64,000 bases of DNA from Streptomyces albidoflavus (GCF_000719955.1 NZ_JOII01000008.1:186001-250000), one strand, 5' to 3'; shown: positions 25,016 to 34,572, counted from the stretch's first letter. Translations and numbers: made by a program. The notes: generated from the letters alone by a model not told the origin.

Positions 25016-26530
25016 ATGGCTCGTTCCCCCCTGCACGCCCCCGGCCCCGGCTCCGGCCGCGCGGCGCGCACGGCCCGGCTGCTGTGGCCCCTGGCCCTGA
25101 CGCTCGCCCTCGCCACCTTCCTCACCGGCGCCGCCCTGATCGCCCGGTACGGCCCGGTCGCCCCCGCGCTCGGCACCGGCGTCGCCGGAGTGGCCGCCCT
25201 CGCCCTGCTGGAGCGGCTGCGCCGCGACCACCGGGCCGCGCTCGACGAGGCGCGACGCCAGGCCGGACTGGTCGCCGCCCGCGACGAGGAGGCCGTCCGC
25301 CGCGACGCCGGCTGGCGCGCGTACACGGAGGAACAGGCCGGGTACGTCCGCGACGAGCTGGTGCACCTGCTGAAGGAGCGGCTGCCCGCCGCGACCTCCG
25401 GGACCGGGGGGATCCCGCCCGCCGGACCGGCCGCCGCGGCGCTGGCCGGGACGATGCCCGAGGTCCCCGGCCTCCTCGACCGGCTCCTCGCCGAGGTCGC
25501 CCAGGAGGCCGCCGACCAGGCCGAGTCGCAGCGGCTCTCCCTGGTGGAGCTGGCCAGCCGGGTGCAGACCTCCGCCCACCGCATCCAGGCCACCGTGACC
25601 GGCCTCGCCGAACGCTTCCCCGGCGACACCGACCTGCTCGAAGCCACCATGCAGGTCGACCATGCCGCCACCCAGCAGGCCCGCCACGCCCAGAGCCTCA
25701 AGGTGCTCTGCGGCGAGTGGCCCGGCCAGCAGTGGCAGAAGCCGCTCGCCCTGGTCGACGTGGTGCGCGCCGCCTCCGGCCGCATCGTCGCCTACCGCCG
25801 GGTGACCGTCACCGGAGAGCCCGACCTCGGCGTGCACGCCTCGGTGGTCGAGCCGCTGATCCACCTGGTCGCCGAACTCCTCGCCAACGCCACCGAGTAC
25901 TCGCCGCCGCGCACCAGCGTGCTGGTCACCGTCCGCGCCGTGCAGCGCGGCGCCGTGATCGAGGTGGACGACGGCGGCCTGGGCCTCGACGAGTACCGGC
26001 TCGGCCACGCCCGCGAGATCGTCTCCGGCCGCCGGCTCCTCGGCGTCGGCGAGGTCGGCGAGATCCCGCAGACCGGCTTCGCCGTCGTCGGCCGCTTCGC
26101 CGACCGGCACGGCTTCCAGGTCGACCTCGGCCCCTCCCCGTACGGCGGTGTCCGCGCCGTCGTGCTGATCCCGCTGGAGCTGCTGGAGACCCTGGAGCCC
26201 GCCGGGTCCCGCTCCGCCCAGCCGCCCGCCGCCGCACCGCCCGCCCCCGCGCCGGCCCCCGCCGCCGAGCCGCCCGCGCCCCGGGAACGCCCCCGGCGCG
26301 CCCCCGGCTCCCGCCTGCCCCAGCGCCGCTCCCGGCGCGGGGAGGGCCCCGGCCCCGCCGGTGAGGCGCCCGCGGGAGCCGCGGCCCCCGCCCCGGGCAC
26401 CCCCGAGGAGGCCGGCGACTGGATGGACGCCTTCTTCGCCGGCGGCCGTGGCGAGCCGGACCCGCCGCCCGCCGGGCCCACCGACCCCCACCCGCACGAT
26501 TCCGCCGATCCCCCCGAAGGACAGCCCTGA
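25016..26530 (+). CDS. cvnA: Conservon sensor-like histidine kinase CvnA
   Basis: 504 residues. Two N-terminal membrane helices (LLWPLALTLALATFLTGAAL and a second around VAPALGTGVAGVAALALL) are followed by a coiled region, then a kinase-like ATPase domain with LIHLVAELLANATEYSPP (N box) and VIEVDDGGLGLDEY. The C-terminal 100 residues are Pro/Ala-rich. No classic phospho-accepting H box was seen. Conservons are four-gene Streptomyces units that resemble a eukaryotic G-protein-coupled receptor system, with CvnA as the membrane component. ATG 25016 follows GAAGG. Confidence 0.9.
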   Translation: MARSPLHAPGPGSGRAARTARLLWPLALTLALATFLTGAALIARYGPVAPALGTGVAGVAALALLERLRRDHRAALDEARRQAGLVAARDEEAVRRDAGWRAYTEEQAGYVRDELVHLLKERLPAATSGTGGIPPAGPAAAALAGTMPEVPGLLDRLLAEVAQEAADQAESQRLSLVELASRVQTSAHRIQATVTGLAERFPGDTDLLEATMQVDHAATQQARHAQSLKVLCGEWPGQQWQKPLALVDVVRAASGRIVAYRRVTVTGEPDLGVHASVVEPLIHLVAELLANATEYSPPRTSVLVTVRAVQRGAVIEVDDGGLGLDEYRLGHAREIVSGRRLLGVGEVGEIPQTGFAVVGRFADRHGFQVDLGPSPYGGVRAVVLIPLELLETLEPAGSRSAQPPAAAPPAPAPAPAAEPPAPRERPRRAPGSRLPQRRSRRGEGPGPAGEAPAGAAAPAPGTPEEAGDWMDAFFAGGRGEPDPPPAGPTDPHPHDSADPPEGQP

Positions 26531-26532
26531 CC

Positions 26533-26943
26533 ATGACTTACGTGGAGAACCCCGAGCAGCGGGCCTGGATGATCGCCGACGTCGCGACGGTGCCGGGCGT
26601 GCGCCAGGTCATCGTCTTCAGCGGTGACGGGCTGCTGCTCGCCAAGTCCGACTCCATGGACCGGGACGCCGCCGACCGGCTCGCCGCCAACTGCTCCGGC
26701 CTGCAGTCCCTCGGCCGGAGCCTGGGACGGGAGCACGGCGCGGAGGGCGGCGCCGTCCACCAGCAGATGGTCGAGTTCGAGGGCGGTTTCCTCTTCATGC
26801 GCAGCGCCGGCGGCGCCCACCTCGCCGTCCTCACCGGGCCGGTGGTCGACCCCAAGCAGGTGGCTCGCCAGATGCAGGCCCAGGTCCTGAAGATCGGCGC
26901 GGGCAACCTCAGCAGTCCGCCCCGCCAGGAGCCCACCCGGTGA
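26533..26943 (+). CDS. cvnB: Conservon roadblock/LC7 protein CvnB
   Basis: 136 residues, a roadblock/LC7 fold: MTYVENPEQRAWMIADVATV, QVIVFSGDGLLLAKSDSM and FMRSAGGAHLAVLTG. In conservons CvnB is thought to act with the small GTPase CvnD, as roadblock proteins regulate Ras-like GTPases. It starts 2 nt after cvnA and overlaps cvnC by 4 nt (GTGA), so it is tightly coupled. Confidence 0.92.
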   Translation: MTYVENPEQRAWMIADVATVPGVRQVIVFSGDGLLLAKSDSMDRDAADRLAANCSGLQSLGRSLGREHGAEGGAVHQQMVEFEGGFLFMRSAGGAHLAVLTGPVVDPKQVARQMQAQVLKIGAGNLSSPPRQEPTR

Positions 26944-27302
26944 CGGCCCCGGGGGAGCAGCCCGAGCGCGCGGTGCGCTCGTACGTCATCACCAAGGGCC
27001 GGGCCCGGCCCAGCCGGAACACCATCAACGTCGACACGCTGCTGGTGGCCGCCGACCCGGGCCGCCCGCTGCCGGTGACCGCCTCCCGCGAGGAGACGGC
27101 CCTGGTGCGGATGTGCGCCCGGCTGCTCTCCCTGGCCGAGGCCGCGGCCCACCTCTCGCTCCCCGTGAGCCTGGTCAAGGTGGTCGCCTCGGACCTGGTC
27201 GACTCCGGCCATCTGGCCGCCCGTTCCGGCATCCCCGAGGCCGCCGGGCCCGACACGCAACTGCTTCAGGAGGTACTGGATGGGCTCCGCCGGCTCCGCT
27301 GA
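26940..27302 (+). CDS. cvnC: Conservon DUF742 protein CvnC
   Basis: 120 residues of the DUF742 family: VRSYVITKGRARPS, NTINVDTLLVAAD, LVRMCARLLSLAEAAAHLSLP and LVKVVASDLVDSGHLA. The latter part looks like a winged helix. Its biochemical role in the conservon is unclear. GTG 26940 overlaps the cvnB stop, and its 3' end overlaps cvnD by 23 nt. Confidence 0.92.
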   Translation: MTAPGEQPERAVRSYVITKGRARPSRNTINVDTLLVAADPGRPLPVTASREETALVRMCARLLSLAEAAAHLSLPVSLVKVVASDLVDSGHLAARSGIPEAAGPDTQLLQEVLDGLRRLR

Positions 27303-27894
27303 CCGCTATCTGCCCGACACGGTCCAGCAGGCCGTCAAGATCCTCGTCGTCGGCGCCTTCGGCGTCGGCAAGACCACCCTGGTCGGCTCCGTCAGCGAGA
27401 TCGAGCCGCTGCGCACCGAGGAGCACATCACCGAGGCCAGCGCCGGCGTGGACGACCTGGCGGGCGTCGGCACCAAGCACACCACCACCGTCGCCATGGA
27501 CTTCGGCCGCATCACCCTCAACCCCCGCATCGCCCTCTACCTGTTCGGCACCCCCGGCCAGCGGCGCTTCTGGGACCTGTGGGAAGGGCTGGCCGAAGGC
27601 GCCCTCGGCGTCCTCGCCCTGGTCGACACCCGCCGCATCGAGGACAGCTTCGACGTGCTGGAACAGCTGGAGCTGCGCGGACTGCCGTTCGCCGTCGCCG
27701 TCAACGAGTTCCCGGACAGCGAGACGTACGAGATCGGGGAGATACGTTCCGCCCTGGACCTCCTCGACGAGACCCCGGTGGTCCTCTGCGACGCCCGCGA
27801 CCCGCGCTCCTCCGTCGAAGCCCTCATCACCCTCGTCCAGTACGTCTTCGAGCGCGCGGCCCGCCCCGCCGCCCCGCAGGAGCCCGCCGTATGA
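27280..27894 (+). CDS. cvnD: Conservon small GTPase CvnD
   Basis: 204 residues, a Ras-like GTP-binding protein. The P loop is GAFGVGKTTLVGSVSE (about residues 19-34). The switch II region is LFGTPGQRRFWDLWEG (PGQ replaces the DxxGQ form, as in this family). NEFPDSETY near residue 145 takes the place of NKxD. It is the effector switch of the conservon. ATG 27280 has an excellent AGGAGG site inside cvnC. Confidence 0.93.
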   Translation: MGSAGSADRYLPDTVQQAVKILVVGAFGVGKTTLVGSVSEIEPLRTEEHITEASAGVDDLAGVGTKHTTTVAMDFGRITLNPRIALYLFGTPGQRRFWDLWEGLAEGALGVLALVDTRRIEDSFDVLEQLELRGLPFAVAVNEFPDSETYEIGEIRSALDLLDETPVVLCDARDPRSSVEALITLVQYVFERAARPAAPQEPAV

Positions 27895-29147
27895 CCGCCG
27901 CCCCGCCTCCCGGCTGCCCCGCCCACGCCTCCACCGGCCTCGTCCCCCTCACCGCCGCCACAGGCGCCCCCGACCACCGCGAGGTCTACCGCAGGCTGCG
28001 TGCGGAGTGGGGCGACGTCGCCCGCGTCGAACTGGAACCGGGCGTGCCCGCCTGGCTGGTGATGGGCTACCGCGAGATGCTCACCCTCACCCGCAACGAG
28101 CAGCTCTTCTCCCGCGACGCCCGCAACTGGCGCGACCTGCGCGAAGGCGTCGTCTCCCCGGACTCCGGGCTGCTGCCCATGATGGGCTGGCGGGCCAACG
28201 TCATCGGCGCCGACGGCCCCGAGCACCGCAGGCTGCGCGCGCCGCTCGACGACGGCGTCGCCCGCATCGACCAGCGGCGCGCCCGCCGCCAGGTCGAGGC
28301 GCTCTGCGAGGAGCTGATCGCCGAGTTCGCCGCCCGCGGCAGCGCCGACCTGGTCGGCGAGTACGCCACCATCGTGCCGATGCTCGCCCTGGCCTCCCTC
28401 TTCGGCCTGGACAGCGCCGGCGGCCACGAACTGCTGCGCGCCCTGATCGCCCTCTTCGGCAGCGCCGACGACTCCCAGGCGGGCAACCGCCAGTTCGAGG
28501 AGATCCTCCTCGACACCCTCCGCGAGCGCCGTGCCCGCCCCGCCGACGACCTCACCACCGCCTTCCTCGACCACCCCGACCTGCACAACGAGGCCGAGCA
28601 CCTCCAGTCGGTGGTCGTCATGATCTCCGCGGGCAACGAGACCGTCACCGCCTGGATCGCCCACACCCTGCGGCTGCTCCTGTGCGACCCGCGGTTCGCC
28701 TCCCGGCTGCACGGCGGCCGCCTCGGCATCGACGACGCCCTCGACGAAGCCCTCTGGCGCGACCCGCCGATGAACAACATGCCCGCCCGGTACGCCCTGC
28801 GCGACACCGAGCTCGGCGGCCACCGCATCCGGCAGGGCGACTGCCTGATCCTCGGCATCGCCGCCGCCAACGACGACCCGCTGATCCGCCCCGAGGACGA
28901 GCTGACCGAACCGGGCAACCGCGCCCACCTGGCCTTCTCGGCCGGCCCGCACGTCTGCCCCGCCCAGGTCCCTGCCCGCCTCATCACCCGTACCGCCGTC
29001 AAGACCGTGCTGCACCGGCTCCCCGGGCTCCGGCTCACCGTGCCCGCCGAGGAGATCGGCTGGCGGTCCTCGCCCTGGACCCGCGTCCCCACCGCGCTGC
29101 CCGTCGCCTTCCCGCCCGCGCCCCGACCGTCCAAGGAGAACCGGTGA
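27891..29147 (+). CDS. CYP157-like cytochrome P450 lacking ExxR
   Basis: 418 residues. The I-helix has MISAGNETVTAW. The heme loop is HLAFSAGPHVCPAQ with Cys356, followed by Pro rather than the usual Gly. The K-helix motif that is ExxR in nearly all P450s reads E286-A-L-W289. The CYP157 family of Streptomyces conservons is known for this loss, so the assignment is good. Activity and partners are unknown; CYP157 genes usually sit beside a CYP154 gene, as here. ATG 27891 overlaps the cvnD stop. Confidence 0.88.
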   Translation: MTAAPPPGCPAHASTGLVPLTAATGAPDHREVYRRLRAEWGDVARVELEPGVPAWLVMGYREMLTLTRNEQLFSRDARNWRDLREGVVSPDSGLLPMMGWRANVIGADGPEHRRLRAPLDDGVARIDQRRARRQVEALCEELIAEFAARGSADLVGEYATIVPMLALASLFGLDSAGGHELLRALIALFGSADDSQAGNRQFEEILLDTLRERRARPADDLTTAFLDHPDLHNEAEHLQSVVVMISAGNETVTAWIAHTLRLLLCDPRFASRLHGGRLGIDDALDEALWRDPPMNNMPARYALRDTELGGHRIRQGDCLILGIAAANDDPLIRPEDELTEPGNRAHLAFSAGPHVCPAQVPARLITRTAVKTVLHRLPGLRLTVPAEEIGWRSSPWTRVPTALPVAFPPAPRPSKENR

Positions 29148-30391
29148 CCACCACCCCCGACGCCGCTGTCCCCGAGATCACCCTCGACCCGTACGGCAGC
29201 GACCACCACGGCGAGGCCGCCCGGCTCCGCGCGCTCGGGCCGGTGGTCCGCGTCCGCCTCCCCGGAGACGTACGGGCCTGGGCCGTCACCCGCCACGACC
29301 TGCTGGCGGAACTGGTGGCCGACCCGCGCATGAGCAAGGACTGGCGGAACTGGAACGCCATCCGCCGCGGCGAGATCGAGGACGGCTGGCCGCTGATCGG
29401 CATGGTCAAGGTGACCAACATGGTCACCGCCGACGGCCAGGAACACCGCAGGCTGCGCAAGCTCGTCATGCAGACCTTCACCCCGCGCCGGGTGGCCGAG
29501 CTGCGGCCCCGCGTCGAGGCGATCGTCGCCGGACTGCTGGACGAGCTGCCCTCGCACGCCGACGCCGACGGCGTCGTGGACCTCCGCCGGTACTACGCCA
29601 ACCCGGTCCCGATGCGGGTCATCTGCGAACTCTTCGGCGTCCCCAGCCACGAGCAGCCCCGCCTCAAGGAGCTGATGGACAACATCTTCCGCTCCGACCT
29701 CGGCCCCGAGGAGGTGACGGCCAGCCAGGTCGAGCAGTACCAGCTGCTCGCCCGCGTCGTCGCCGCCCGCCGCGCCGAGCCCGGCCCCGACCTGACCAGC
29801 GCCCTGATCGCCGCCCGCGAGGCCGACCCGGACGCGCTCAGCGAGGAGGAACTGGTCGGCACCCTGCTGCTGATGCTCTCGGCCGGGCAGGAGACCACCC
29901 TCAGCCTCGTCACCAACGCTGTCCGCGCCCTGCTCACCCACCCCGACCAGCGCGCCCTCGCCGAGGCGGGCGGCGAGGAGGTCTGGGAGGCGGTGGTCGA
30001 GGAGACCCTGCGCTGGGACGCGCCGATCGGCAACTTCCCCTTCCGCTACCCGCTGGAGGACGTGGAGATCGCCGGGGTCCCGATCGGGAGGGGCGAGGCG
30101 ATCATGGCGCCGTACAGCGCGGTCGGCCGCGACCGGGCCCAGCACGGAGAGGACGCCGACCGCTTCGACCTGACCCGCGAGCAGAACCGCCATCTCGCCT
30201 TCAGCCACGGCCCGCACTTCTGCCTGGGCGCGCCGCTGGCGCGCCTGGAGGCGGCCCTCGCCATCCCCGCCGTCTTCGCCCGCTACCCCGGGCTCTCCCT
30301 CGCCGTCGACCCCGCCACCCTCACCCCGGTGCCCTCGATGTTCTCCAACAGCTCCGCCACCCTCCCCGTCCGGCTCGCCCATGACACCTGA
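29144..30391 (+). CDS. CYP154-like cytochrome P450
   Basis: 415 residues, a complete bacterial class I P450: I-helix LLMLSAGQETTLSLV, K-helix E287-T-L-R290, and heme loop LAFSHGPHFCLGAPLARLE with Cys360. All canonical residues are present, in contrast to the preceding CYP157-like partner. CYP154 enzymes hydroxylate various small or steroid-like substrates in vitro; the native substrate is unknown. GTG 29144 follows AAGGAG and overlaps the upstream stop, making it the last gene of the conservon operon. Confidence 0.92.
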   Translation: MTTTPDAAVPEITLDPYGSDHHGEAARLRALGPVVRVRLPGDVRAWAVTRHDLLAELVADPRMSKDWRNWNAIRRGEIEDGWPLIGMVKVTNMVTADGQEHRRLRKLVMQTFTPRRVAELRPRVEAIVAGLLDELPSHADADGVVDLRRYYANPVPMRVICELFGVPSHEQPRLKELMDNIFRSDLGPEEVTASQVEQYQLLARVVAARRAEPGPDLTSALIAAREADPDALSEEELVGTLLLMLSAGQETTLSLVTNAVRALLTHPDQRALAEAGGEEVWEAVVEETLRWDAPIGNFPFRYPLEDVEIAGVPIGRGEAIMAPYSAVGRDRAQHGEDADRFDLTREQNRHLAFSHGPHFCLGAPLARLEAALAIPAVFARYPGLSLAVDPATLTPVPSMFSNSSATLPVRLAHDT

Positions 30392-30415
30392 GCACCACCG
30401 GTCCCACCCCCGTCC

Positions 30416-30440
30416 GGCCCGGCGCCCGGCGCGCCGGGCC
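30416..30440 (+). terminator. Conservon operon terminator
   Basis: A perfect 10-bp stem, GGCCCGGCGC (30416-30425) with GCGCCGGGCC (30431-30440), and a 5-nt loop, 25 nt past the CYP154 stop. Confidence 0.7.
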
Positions 30441-30526
30441 CGGAACCCGAGGAGCGCGATATATCACTATCGGGTGCATTACGTTCCCTCTGTGACCTGT
30501 AGGCGACCCGAGCGACCCGGCGCCCT

Positions 30527-33469
30527 ATGATCGCGCTCGTCGCCGCCCACTTCGTCCTCGCCATGTGCGCCAGGCCGCTGGTCCGGTGGCTCGGCACCAG
30601 GGCGTTCCTCGTCCTCGCGCTCCCGCCGCTCGCCGCCACCGTGTGGGCCGTCGCCCAGCTGGGGGACACCGCCGACGGCGCCTCCACGGACTGGAACTGG
30701 GAGTGGATCCCCGCCTACGAGGTCTCCCTCGCACTGCGCCTGGACGCGCTCTCCGAGCTGATGGTCCTGCTCGCCGCCGGCATCGGCACGCTGGTCCTCG
30801 TCTACTGCGTCCGCTACTTCCACGACGGCACCCGCGGCCTGAGCCGCTTCGCCGGCACCCTGCTCGCCTTCGCCGGCGCCATGCTCGGCCTGGTCCTCGC
30901 CGACGACCTGATCCTCCTCTACGTCTTCTGGGAGATCACCAGCGTCCTGTCGTTCCTGCTCATCGGCCACGGCAGCGAGTACAAGCAGAACCGGCGCTCC
31001 GCCCTCCAGGCGCTCACCGTCACCACGCTGGGCGGACTGGTCATGCTGGTCGGGTTCCTGATGCTCGGCCACGTCACCGGCACCTACCGGATCTCCGAGA
31101 TCCTCGCCTCCCCGCCGCCCTCCTCCACCCTGCTGGAGATCGCGGCGGTGCTCATCCTCTGCGGCGCCTTCTCCAAGTCGGCGATCTGGCCGTTCAGCAT
31201 GTGGCTGCCGAACGCCATGGCCGCCCCCACCCCGGTCAGCGCCTACCTGCACGCCGCCGCCATGGTCAAGGCCGGCATCTACCTCGTCGCCCGCCTCACC
31301 CCCGCCTTCGGCGACCTCTCCCTGTGGCGCCCGCCCATCCTGGTCCTCGGCTGCGCCACCATGCTCCTCGGCGGCTGGCGCTCGCTGCGCCTGCACGACC
31401 TGAAACTGGTCCTCGCCTACGGCACGGTCAGCCAGCTCGGCTTCCTGATCGTCCTCGCCGGCGACGGCAAGTACGACGTCGGGCTCGCCGCCGTCACCAT
31501 GATCCTGGCCCACGCCGTCTTCAAGGCCCCGCTCTTCCTCGTCACCGGGATCATCGACCACGCCACCGGCACCCGTGACCTGCGCCGCCTCTCGGGGGTG
31601 GGCCGCACCCTGCCCTGGGTGGCCGGCACCGCCGTGGTCGCGGCCCTCTCCATGGCCGCCCTCCCGCCGATGCTCGGCTTCGCGGCCAAGGAGGCCGCCT
31701 TCGAGTCGCTGCTGGAGGGCGACACCCCCGACCTGTGGGCGCTCGGCGTCATCGTCGTCGGCTCCGCGCTCACCACCGCGTACAGCCTCCGCTTCGTCTG
31801 GGGTGCCTTCGCGCGCAAGACCGGTGTCCCCGACACCGCCGCCCAGAAGGTCGGCTGGCTCTTCCTCGGCCCGGCCGCGATCCTCGCCGTCTGCGGGCTG
31901 GTCCTCGGACCCGGCGTCAGCTCGGCCGAGGACCTGTTCGCCACCTACGCCGCGCAGTACACGGTCCCCGCCAACCCCTACCACCTCGCCCTCTGGCACG
32001 GCTTCGGCACCGCGCTCGGGCTGTCGGTCGTCGCCTGGGTCGCCGGTGTGCTGCTCTTCCTCGCCCGCAAGGAGGTCCGCACCCTCTCCCGGCGCATCGC
32101 CTGGCCGACCGCCGACGCCGTCTACGGGCAGGTCCTCCTCGGCCTGGAACGCGTCTCCCTCCAGGTCACCGGCTTCGTCCAGCGCGGCTCGCTCTCCGTC
32201 TACCTCGCCGTCACCCTGCTGGTGATGCTGGCCGGACAGCTCGCGGTCCTCGTCACCGACCAGCCGTGGGACGGGGCCCGCGCCCCCGCCCGCTGGGACT
32301 CCCCGCTCCAGGGCGCCATCGCCGTCCTCACCTGCGCCGCCGCCCTGATGTGCCTCACCGTCAGCCGCCGTATGAAGGGCGTCGTCCTGGCCGGACTGAC
32401 CGGGTACGGGGCGGCGCTGCTCTTCGTCCTCCAGGGCGCCCCCGACCTCGCCCTCACCCAGTTCGGCGTCGAGACCGTCTCGATGATCGTCTTCATCCTG
32501 GTGCTGCGCCGGATGCCGGTCCACTTCGAGGAGTCCTTCAGCCCCTGGCGCCGCTGGGCCCGCATCCCGGTCGCCCTCGCCAGCTCCCTGGTCGTCGCCG
32601 TCGCCGTCTGGGTCGCCGCCTCCGCGCGCACCGCGCGCCCGGACGGCGAACCGATGGTGACCGAGGTCGCCCACCACGGCCTGAAGAACGTGGTCGCCAC
32701 CATCCTCGTCGACCTGCGGTCCTGGGACACCATGGGCGAGTCCGCCGTCCTCGCGGCCGCCGCCGTCGGCGTCACCAGCCTCATCTTCCTGCACCGCCGC
32801 ACCGACAGCGCCGGCCAGGAGATCCCGTACGACCGGACCATCTGGTCGCTCTCCTCGCGCGGCGTGGGGCGCCCCGGGCCCGGCCCGGACAGCACCCGTG
32901 AGCGGACCTGGCTGGCCGCCGGGCGCTCGCTCGCCCCCGAGCACCGCTCGGTCGTCTTCGAGGTGCTGGCCCGGCTGATCTTCCACCCGATCCTGGTGCT
33001 CTCGGTCTACCTGCTCTTCTGCGCCGAGAACCTGCCCGGCGGCGGCTTCATCGGCGGCCTGGTCGCGGGTGTCGCCCTGATCGTTCGGTACCTGGCGGGC
33101 GGCCGCTTCGAACTGGCCGAGGCCGCGCCGCGCCAGCCCGGCCTCTTCACCGGGCTCGGGCTCTTCGTCATGACCGCCGTCGCCCTGCTCGGCCTGATCG
33201 ACGGAACGGTCCTGCACGCCTTCGAGTACCACGGCCACCTGCCGCTCTTCGGCGAGTACCACCTCGCCACGCCCGTCCTCTTCGACTTCGGCGTCTACCT
33301 GCTGGTCCTCGGTGTCGTCCTCGACATCGTCCGCGCCCTCGGCGCCAAGGTCGACCGCCAGATCGAACGGGCCGCGGCGGAGGGGACCGCCGGGGTCAGG
33401 GGCGTCCTCTCCACCCGGAGCGGCGAGGACCCGACCGACCCCGCCACCGGAGGAGGAGACGGCCGATGA
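30527..33469 (+). CDS. mrpA: Mrp Na+/H+ antiporter subunit A, fused to B
   Basis: 980 residues. The N-terminal 500 or so resemble complex I antiporter subunits: LVLADDLILLYVFWEITSVL, SAIWPFSMWLPNAMAAPTPV, SAYLHAAAMVKAG. A membrane linker domain follows. From about residue 810 comes a MrpB domain: HPILVLSVYLLFCAENLPGG, GGFIGGLVAGVALI, TPVLFDFGVYLLVLGV. A-B fusion explains the absence of a separate mrpB. ATG 30527 has a poor ribosome site. The start of a tightly overlapping six-gene operon (A/B-C-D-E-F-G) for cation/proton antiport and pH or salt homeostasis. Confidence 0.93.
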   Translation: MIALVAAHFVLAMCARPLVRWLGTRAFLVLALPPLAATVWAVAQLGDTADGASTDWNWEWIPAYEVSLALRLDALSELMVLLAAGIGTLVLVYCVRYFHDGTRGLSRFAGTLLAFAGAMLGLVLADDLILLYVFWEITSVLSFLLIGHGSEYKQNRRSALQALTVTTLGGLVMLVGFLMLGHVTGTYRISEILASPPPSSTLLEIAAVLILCGAFSKSAIWPFSMWLPNAMAAPTPVSAYLHAAAMVKAGIYLVARLTPAFGDLSLWRPPILVLGCATMLLGGWRSLRLHDLKLVLAYGTVSQLGFLIVLAGDGKYDVGLAAVTMILAHAVFKAPLFLVTGIIDHATGTRDLRRLSGVGRTLPWVAGTAVVAALSMAALPPMLGFAAKEAAFESLLEGDTPDLWALGVIVVGSALTTAYSLRFVWGAFARKTGVPDTAAQKVGWLFLGPAAILAVCGLVLGPGVSSAEDLFATYAAQYTVPANPYHLALWHGFGTALGLSVVAWVAGVLLFLARKEVRTLSRRIAWPTADAVYGQVLLGLERVSLQVTGFVQRGSLSVYLAVTLLVMLAGQLAVLVTDQPWDGARAPARWDSPLQGAIAVLTCAAALMCLTVSRRMKGVVLAGLTGYGAALLFVLQGAPDLALTQFGVETVSMIVFILVLRRMPVHFEESFSPWRRWARIPVALASSLVVAVAVWVAASARTARPDGEPMVTEVAHHGLKNVVATILVDLRSWDTMGESAVLAAAAVGVTSLIFLHRRTDSAGQEIPYDRTIWSLSSRGVGRPGPGPDSTRERTWLAAGRSLAPEHRSVVFEVLARLIFHPILVLSVYLLFCAENLPGGGFIGGLVAGVALIVRYLAGGRFELAEAAPRQPGLFTGLGLFVMTAVALLGLIDGTVLHAFEYHGHLPLFGEYHLATPVLFDFGVYLLVLGVVLDIVRALGAKVDRQIERAAAEGTAGVRGVLSTRSGEDPTDPATGGGDGR

Positions 33470-34572
33470 CCATCAGCCTCGCTCTGCTCGTCACCGCCAC
33501 CGTGCTGATCGCGGTCGGCGGCGTCCTGCTGCTCACCCGGCCGCTGACCCGCATCCTGCTCGGCGCGGTCATCACCTCCAACGGCATCAACCTGCTGCTG
33601 CTCGCCGTCACCGGCCTCTCCGGGCCCGCCCCGCTGCTCTACCCGGGCGTCGACCCGGCCTCCGTCACGGACCCGCTGCCGCAGGCCATCACGCTGACCG
33701 CCATCGTCATCACCCTCGCCACCACGGCGTTCATCCTCGCCATGGCCTACCGCTCCTACCAGCTCACCGGCACCGACGAGGTCCACGACGACATCGAGGA
33801 CCGCCGGGTCGCCCTCCGCAGCGAGGTCTACGACCGGCGCAGCGAGCTGCGCAGCCGGTACCGGGAGGCCGACCGCGACCCCGAGGTGCGCCGCCGCTAC
33901 CGCGCCGAACGCCGCCAGCTCAGCGCCCGCCTCCGCGCCGACCGCGCCCTCCAGGCACGCGGCCGCGACGCCTCCGGCGACCTCTGGAACGACATCCTCG
34001 GCGCCGACCCCGCCGACTACCCGCAGGGTCCCGAGAGCGGCGAGGAGGGCGGCCCCGAGACCCCGGGCCCCGGTGGCAACGGCCCCTCCGGCCCGGACAC
34101 CGGCCCCTCGGGCGCCCCCGACACCTCCGCCCCCGACGAACCGGCCGCCGCCCCCGCCGAACCCGGCGCCACCGGCCAGGAGGCCCCCGAGTCCACCGGC
34201 CCCCAGGCCACCGACACCACCACCCGCCCCGAACCCCCCACCCCCGGCGGCCAGGCCCCCGGGTCCGGGGGCGCCACCCCGTCCCGCCCGGGCGAGACCC
34301 CGGTCCCGGGCGACGACAGCGGGGCCACCGCGACCCGGCCGCGCCGCGTCGTACCGCCCCCCGACGCCCAGCACCCCCCGGAGGACCCCGTCCCCGACGG
34401 CCATCCCGAGGCGGTCCGCCGCCGGCCCCGCCCCCAGGACCACCCCGCTCCCGACCCGCACCCGGGCCCCGCCCCCTACCCCTCGACCCCGCCCGGTCCT
34501 GAGAGCGCCCGCAAGCCGTACCCCCGCCCGGGCCGGGCCGACCGCCCGCAGCCCCCAGGAGACCTCAGGTGA
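33466..34572 (+). CDS. mrpC: Mrp antiporter subunit C with long disordered tail
   Basis: 368 residues, against about 110-180 for typical MrpC. The first 105 or so are the NuoK-like three-helix domain: VLLLTRPLTRILLGAVITSN, GINLLLLAVTG, DPLPQAITLTAIVITLATTA. Then come about 80 residues of charged helix (DIEDRRVALRSEVYDRRSEL, RYREADRDPEVRRRYRAERR). About 180 residues of Pro/Gly/Ala/Asp-rich low-complexity sequence follow to the stop. The tail would lie in the cytoplasm. It overlaps mrpA and mrpD by 4 nt each. Confidence 0.9.
   Translation: MTISLALLVTATVLIAVGGVLLLTRPLTRILLGAVITSNGINLLLLAVTGLSGPAPLLYPGVDPASVTDPLPQAITLTAIVITLATTAFILAMAYRSYQLTGTDEVHDDIEDRRVALRSEVYDRRSELRSRYREADRDPEVRRRYRAERRQLSARLRADRALQARGRDASGDLWNDILGADPADYPQGPESGEEGGPETPGPGGNGPSGPDTGPSGAPDTSAPDEPAAAPAEPGATGQEAPESTGPQATDTTTRPEPPTPGGQAPGSGGATPSRPGETPVPGDDSGATATRPRRVVPPPDAQHPPEDPVPDGHPEAVRRRPRPQDHPAPDPHPGPAPYPSTPPGPESARKPYPRPGRADRPQPPGDLR

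Noticed and set aside
30479..33262. 927-codon minus-strand frame opposite mrpA
   Set aside because: An Asp/Gly/Glu/His-rich artefact typical of antisense to GC-rich genes.
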